DNA of 64,000 bases, taken from NCBI GenBank assembly GCA_001604045.1, contig LVAN01000002.1, positions 1 through 64,000 of the forward strand. Reading direction: 5' to 3'. This DNA comes from Clostridiales bacterium Firm_08. GTDB taxonomy: Bacteria; Bacillota; Clostridia; Oscillospirales; QAKW01. The number at the start of each line of letters is the position of its first letter. Position 1 is the first letter of the stretch. Both the position numbers and the translations under genes were made by a program. Below, in pieces: positions 61,253-64,000 of this stretch. The notes beneath the pieces are model-generated. The model was not told where the DNA came from and searched no databases. It was given only the letters and a program-made list of their open reading frames with translations.

Positions 61253-63013
61253 ATGGAAAAGATATACGGTATCAACGGACCGGTCGTAACGGTGCACAGC
61301 GCCAAGTGCTTTCAGATGATGGAAATGGTGTATGTGGGAAACCTGCGGCTGATCGGTGAGGTCATTATGATCTCGGATGAGATCACGACCATCCAGGTGT
61401 ATGAGGACACGTCGGGGCTGAAGATCGGAGAGCCGGTCGAGGGGACCGGCGGACCGCTCTGCGCCCTTTTGGGTCCGGGCATCCTCACCAACATTTTCGA
61501 CGGCATCGAGCGTCCGCTAAAGGATATAGAACGGAAAAGCGGCGCCTTTATCGCGAAAGGCGTTTCCTGCGACAATCTTGATCTCACGAAAAAATGGGAT
61601 GTGACGCTTCTGGTGAAGGCGGGAGACGCCGTCCGTCCCGGACAGATCTTCGCCGAGACGCGGGAAACTTCCCTCATCCTCCATAAAAGTATGATCCCGC
61701 CCGACGCGGAGGGGACCGTCGTATGGGCGGCGGAAAACGGCGCCTATACCGTCGCCGAACCGCTTATCAAGGTGGAGGATAAAGACGGAAACGTACGCGA
61801 TATCGCGCTGGCGCAGCGCTGGCCCATCAAGACGGCGCGCCCCATCCGTCAGCGCCTTGCCGTCGACCGCCCGCTTCTCACCGGACAGCGGATCATCGAC
61901 ACGATGTTCCCCGTAGGCCGCGGCGGCGCCGCCGCCATCCCGGGCGGGTTCGGCACCGGAAAGACGATGACCCAGCATCAGATCGCCAAGTGGTCGGACG
62001 CGGATATCATCGTCTATATCGGATGCGGCGAGCGGGGCAACGAGATGACGCAGGTGCTGGAGGAATTCGGCGAACTCATCGACCCGAAAAGCGGTAAACC
62101 GCTGACCGACCGCACCACCCTCATCGCCAACACCTCCAATATGCCGGTGGCGGCCAGAGAGGCGTCCATCTATACCGGCATCACGCTGGCGGAATATTAC
62201 AGAGATATGGGATATCACGTCGCCATTATGGCGGACTCCACTTCCCGCTGGGCGGAAGCGCTGCGGGAGATCTCCGGAAGGCTGGAGGAAATGCCGGCGG
62301 AGGAAGGCTTCCCCGCCTATCTGCCCAGCCGTCTTTCCCAGTTTTATGAACGCGCCGGGTCGGTCGAAACGCTGAGCGGCAACAACGGCAGCGTCACCAT
62401 CATCGGCGCGGTCAGCCCGCAGGGCGGCGACTTTTCCGAGCCGGTCACGCAGAACACCAAACGATTTATCCGCTGTTTCTGGGCGCTGGACCGTTCGCTC
62501 GCGTACAGCCGCCACTACCCCGCCATACACTGGGTCAACAGTTATACGGAATATCTTGACGACCTCGGCGCCTGGTACGCCGAAAACGTCCGGGAGGACT
62601 TTATGGCAGTGCGGGGCAGGATCCTCGGCATTCTTTTGGAGGAAAGCCATCTGCTGGAGATCGTCAAACTCATCGGCAAGGACGTTCTGCCGGAGGATCA
62701 GAAGCTCAGCCTGGAAACGGCGGCGCTCATCCGCGAGGGATTTTTACAGCAGAACGCCTACCACGCGGTGGACACCTACGTACCCATCGAAAAGCAGTAC
62801 CGGATGATGGAGACTATTCTGTATCTTTACGACAGCGCGCTGCGGCTGGTGAAAAAAAATATCCCGGTCTCGGTCCTGACAGGGCTCGGACTGTTTGAAA
62901 AACTCTCAAAAATGAAATATGATATCCCCAACGATGACGCGACCGCCTTCGACGCCTACCGGCGCGAGATCGATGAGGCGGCCGAAACGTTGCTCACTCA
63001 ATACGAAGGATAG
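61253..63013 (+). CDS. atpA: V-type ATPase subunit A (catalytic), operon 2
   Basis: 586 residues. P-loop GGFGTGKT at 231-238 (GPFGSGKT in operon 1), catalytic Glu in [46 protein letters not shown] signature. ATG 61253 gives the family start [13 protein letters not shown]. Starts 13 bp after subunit E. Confidence 0.97.
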   Translation: MEKIYGINGPVVTVHSAKCFQMMEMVYVGNLRLIGEVIMISDEITTIQVYEDTSGLKIGEPVEGTGGPLCALLGPGILTNIFDGIERPLKDIERKSGAFIAKGVSCDNLDLTKKWDVTLLVKAGDAVRPGQIFAETRETSLILHKSMIPPDAEGTVVWAAENGAYTVAEPLIKVEDKDGNVRDIALAQRWPIKTARPIRQRLAVDRPLLTGQRIIDTMFPVGRGGAAAIPGGFGTGKTMTQHQIAKWSDADIIVYIGCGERGNEMTQVLEEFGELIDPKSGKPLTDRTTLIANTSNMPVAAREASIYTGITLAEYYRDMGYHVAIMADSTSRWAEALREISGRLEEMPAEEGFPAYLPSRLSQFYERAGSVETLSGNNGSVTIIGAVSPQGGDFSEPVTQNTKRFIRCFWALDRSLAYSRHYPAIHWVNSYTEYLDDLGAWYAENVREDFMAVRGRILGILLEESHLLEIVKLIGKDVLPEDQKLSLETAALIREGFLQQNAYHAVDTYVPIEKQYRMMETILYLYDSALRLVKKNIPVSVLTGLGLFEKLSKMKYDIPNDDATAFDAYRREIDEAAETLLTQYEG

Positions 63014-63027
63014 GAGGCGGACGCCTG

Positions 63028-64000
63028 ATGAAAATACAATATCTCTCCATCGAGGAGATCCGCGGTCCGCTGATCGTCCTGGAAAACGTGCAGGACGTCT
63101 CCTATGAGGAAACGGTGGACATCCGCCTGGAAAATGGCGACCGCCGCCGCGGAAAGGTCATTATGCTGGAAGGCGACAAAGCTGTCATACAGGTGTTCGA
63201 AGGCACCGGCGGCGTCTCGCTGAAAAACACGGTATCCACCTTTACCGGCCATCCGATGCGGCTGGGACTGAGCGGCGAGATCCTCGGCCGGACGCTGAAC
63301 GGCGCGGGCGCGCCCATCGACGGACTCGGCGCTGTGTACGCCGAACGGTACGAGGACGTCAACGGCGCTTCCATCAATCCCGTTTCCCGCCAATACCCGC
63401 GGGATCTCATCGAAACGGGCATTTCCTCCATCGACACGCTGATGACGCTCATCCGCGGGCAGAAACTGCCCATCTTTTCCGGCAGCGGCATCCCGCACGA
63501 TAAACTTGCCGTCAAGATCGCGACGGGTTCCGGCCTTTCCGGCGGCGAGAGTGGAAAATTCGCCATCGTTTTCGCCGCGATGGGCATCAAAAACGATGTC
63601 GCGGATTATTTCAAACGGGCGTTTGAGGCCAGCGGCGCGATGGATCGGGTCGTCATGTTCCTCAACCTTGCCAACGATCCCATCATCGAGCGTATCATCA
63701 CGCCGCGCTGCGCGCTGACCGCCGCGGAATACCTTGCCTATGAAAAAGGGATGCACGTGCTGGTCATTATGACGGATATGACGTCCTACGCCGAGGCGCT
63801 GCGGGAACTTTCCTCTTCCAAAGGGGAGATCCCCGGCAGAAAGGGGTATCCCGGATACCTCTACTCGGATTTTGCCTCGCTCTACGAGCGGGCGGGCATG
63901 ATCAAAGGAAAAGAGGGCTCTGTCACGCAGATCCCCATCCTCACCATGCCCAACGACGACATCACCCATCCCATCCCCGATCTTACGGGATATATCACCG
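63028..64000 (+). CDS. atpB: V-type ATPase subunit B, operon 2 (3' end outside window)
   Basis: First ~324 residues; the frame is open to the window edge. ATG 63028 follows AGGAGG at about 11 nt. Starts [62 protein letters not shown] and [18 protein letters not shown] identify the B subunit. Subunit D is expected just beyond the edge. 14 bp after the A stop. Confidence 0.96.
   Translation, partial: MKIQYLSIEEIRGPLIVLENVQDVSYEETVDIRLENGDRRRGKVIMLEGDKAVIQVFEGTGGVSLKNTVSTFTGHPMRLGLSGEILGRTLNGAGAPIDGLGAVYAERYEDVNGASINPVSRQYPRDLIETGISSIDTLMTLIRGQKLPIFSGSGIPHDKLAVKIATGSGLSGGESGKFAIVFAAMGIKNDVADYFKRAFEASGAMDRVVMFLNLANDPIIERIITPRCALTAAEYLAYEKGMHVLVIMTDMTSYAEALRELSSSKGEIPGRKGYPGYLYSDFASLYERAGMIKGKEGSVTQIPILTMPNDDITHPIPDLTGYIT

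Overview
The window reads as chromosomal DNA of an anaerobic, low-oxygen-lifestyle Gram-positive bacterium of the class Clostridia. Pointers are spoIIR and a YlmC/YmxH-type gene (sporulation heritage), consensus sigma-A promoters with AGGAGG-type ribosome sites, a THF riboswitch, a PyrR attenuator, two V-type ATPases instead of an F-type one, LuxS, MecA/Clp proteins and a group II ECF transporter. Coding DNA is fairly GC-rich, intergenic DNA AT-rich. The order or family cannot be fixed from the sequence alone. I see no prophage, insertion sequence, CRISPR array or plasmid gene.

Layout. 1-5.7 kb: end of luxS, serine pathway serC-serA, a MecA-like adaptor, small DUF378 and YdbC-like genes, a tetrahydrofolate riboswitch with folT, a DUF436 gene and a YlmC-like gene. 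5.7-8.9 kb (minus): galT, a lipoprotein and an LCP cell-wall ligase. 9.0-9.9 kb: EamA exporter. 9.9-18.5 kb (minus): complete nine-gene V-ATPase operon (H-I-K-E-C-F-A-B-D) whose proteolipid carries the known Na+-site residues. 18.6-22.8 kb: malic enzyme, an intracellular GH39-like enzyme, DUF1836 and SPFH genes. 22.8-23.5 kb: palindrome-rich intergenic stretch and a four-tRNA operon (Gly, Arg, His, Gln; minus). 23.6-37.2 kb (minus): a fourteen-gene, tightly packed series ruvC-ruvA-ruvB-methyltransferase-ecfA1-ecfA2-ecfT-truA-DUF5711-cvpA-pgsA-clpE-ldh2-larA. 37.4-41.3 kb: DUF2975/HTH/DUF4173 trio, then an ECF sigma factor with a membrane-anchored partner behind an ECF-type promoter. 41.5-47.5 kb (minus): cca, two paralogous small membrane proteins, an LTA-synthase-like enzyme, rpe and a methionine-gamma-lyase-like gene in one operon. 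47.7-53.2 kb: murC, then the divergent uracil locus pyrR-uraA / upp, and a long-type prs. 53.3-56.4 kb (minus): Lrp regulator, aminotransferase, ispE, spoIIR. 56.5-64 kb: a second V-ATPase operon (G/H-C-I-K-F-E-A-B...) that runs off the window.

How it fits together. EcfA1/A2/T in the ruv-series are the energising module that FolT, 28 kb away under folate riboswitch control, would need. The MecA-like adaptor and the zinc-finger Clp ATPase are probable partners. PyrR senses pyrimidine nucleotides and controls its own operon with the uracil permease, while upp and prs supply the salvage reaction and its PRPP.

The most interesting point is the pair of V-ATPases. Operon 1 has a four-helix NtpK-type proteolipid with the complete Enterococcus hirae Na+ site; operon 2 has a proteolipid whose ion-binding hairpin carries one carboxylate per two helices and lacks recognisable Na+ ligands. 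This predicts two rotary machines of different ion specificity and gearing in one cell.
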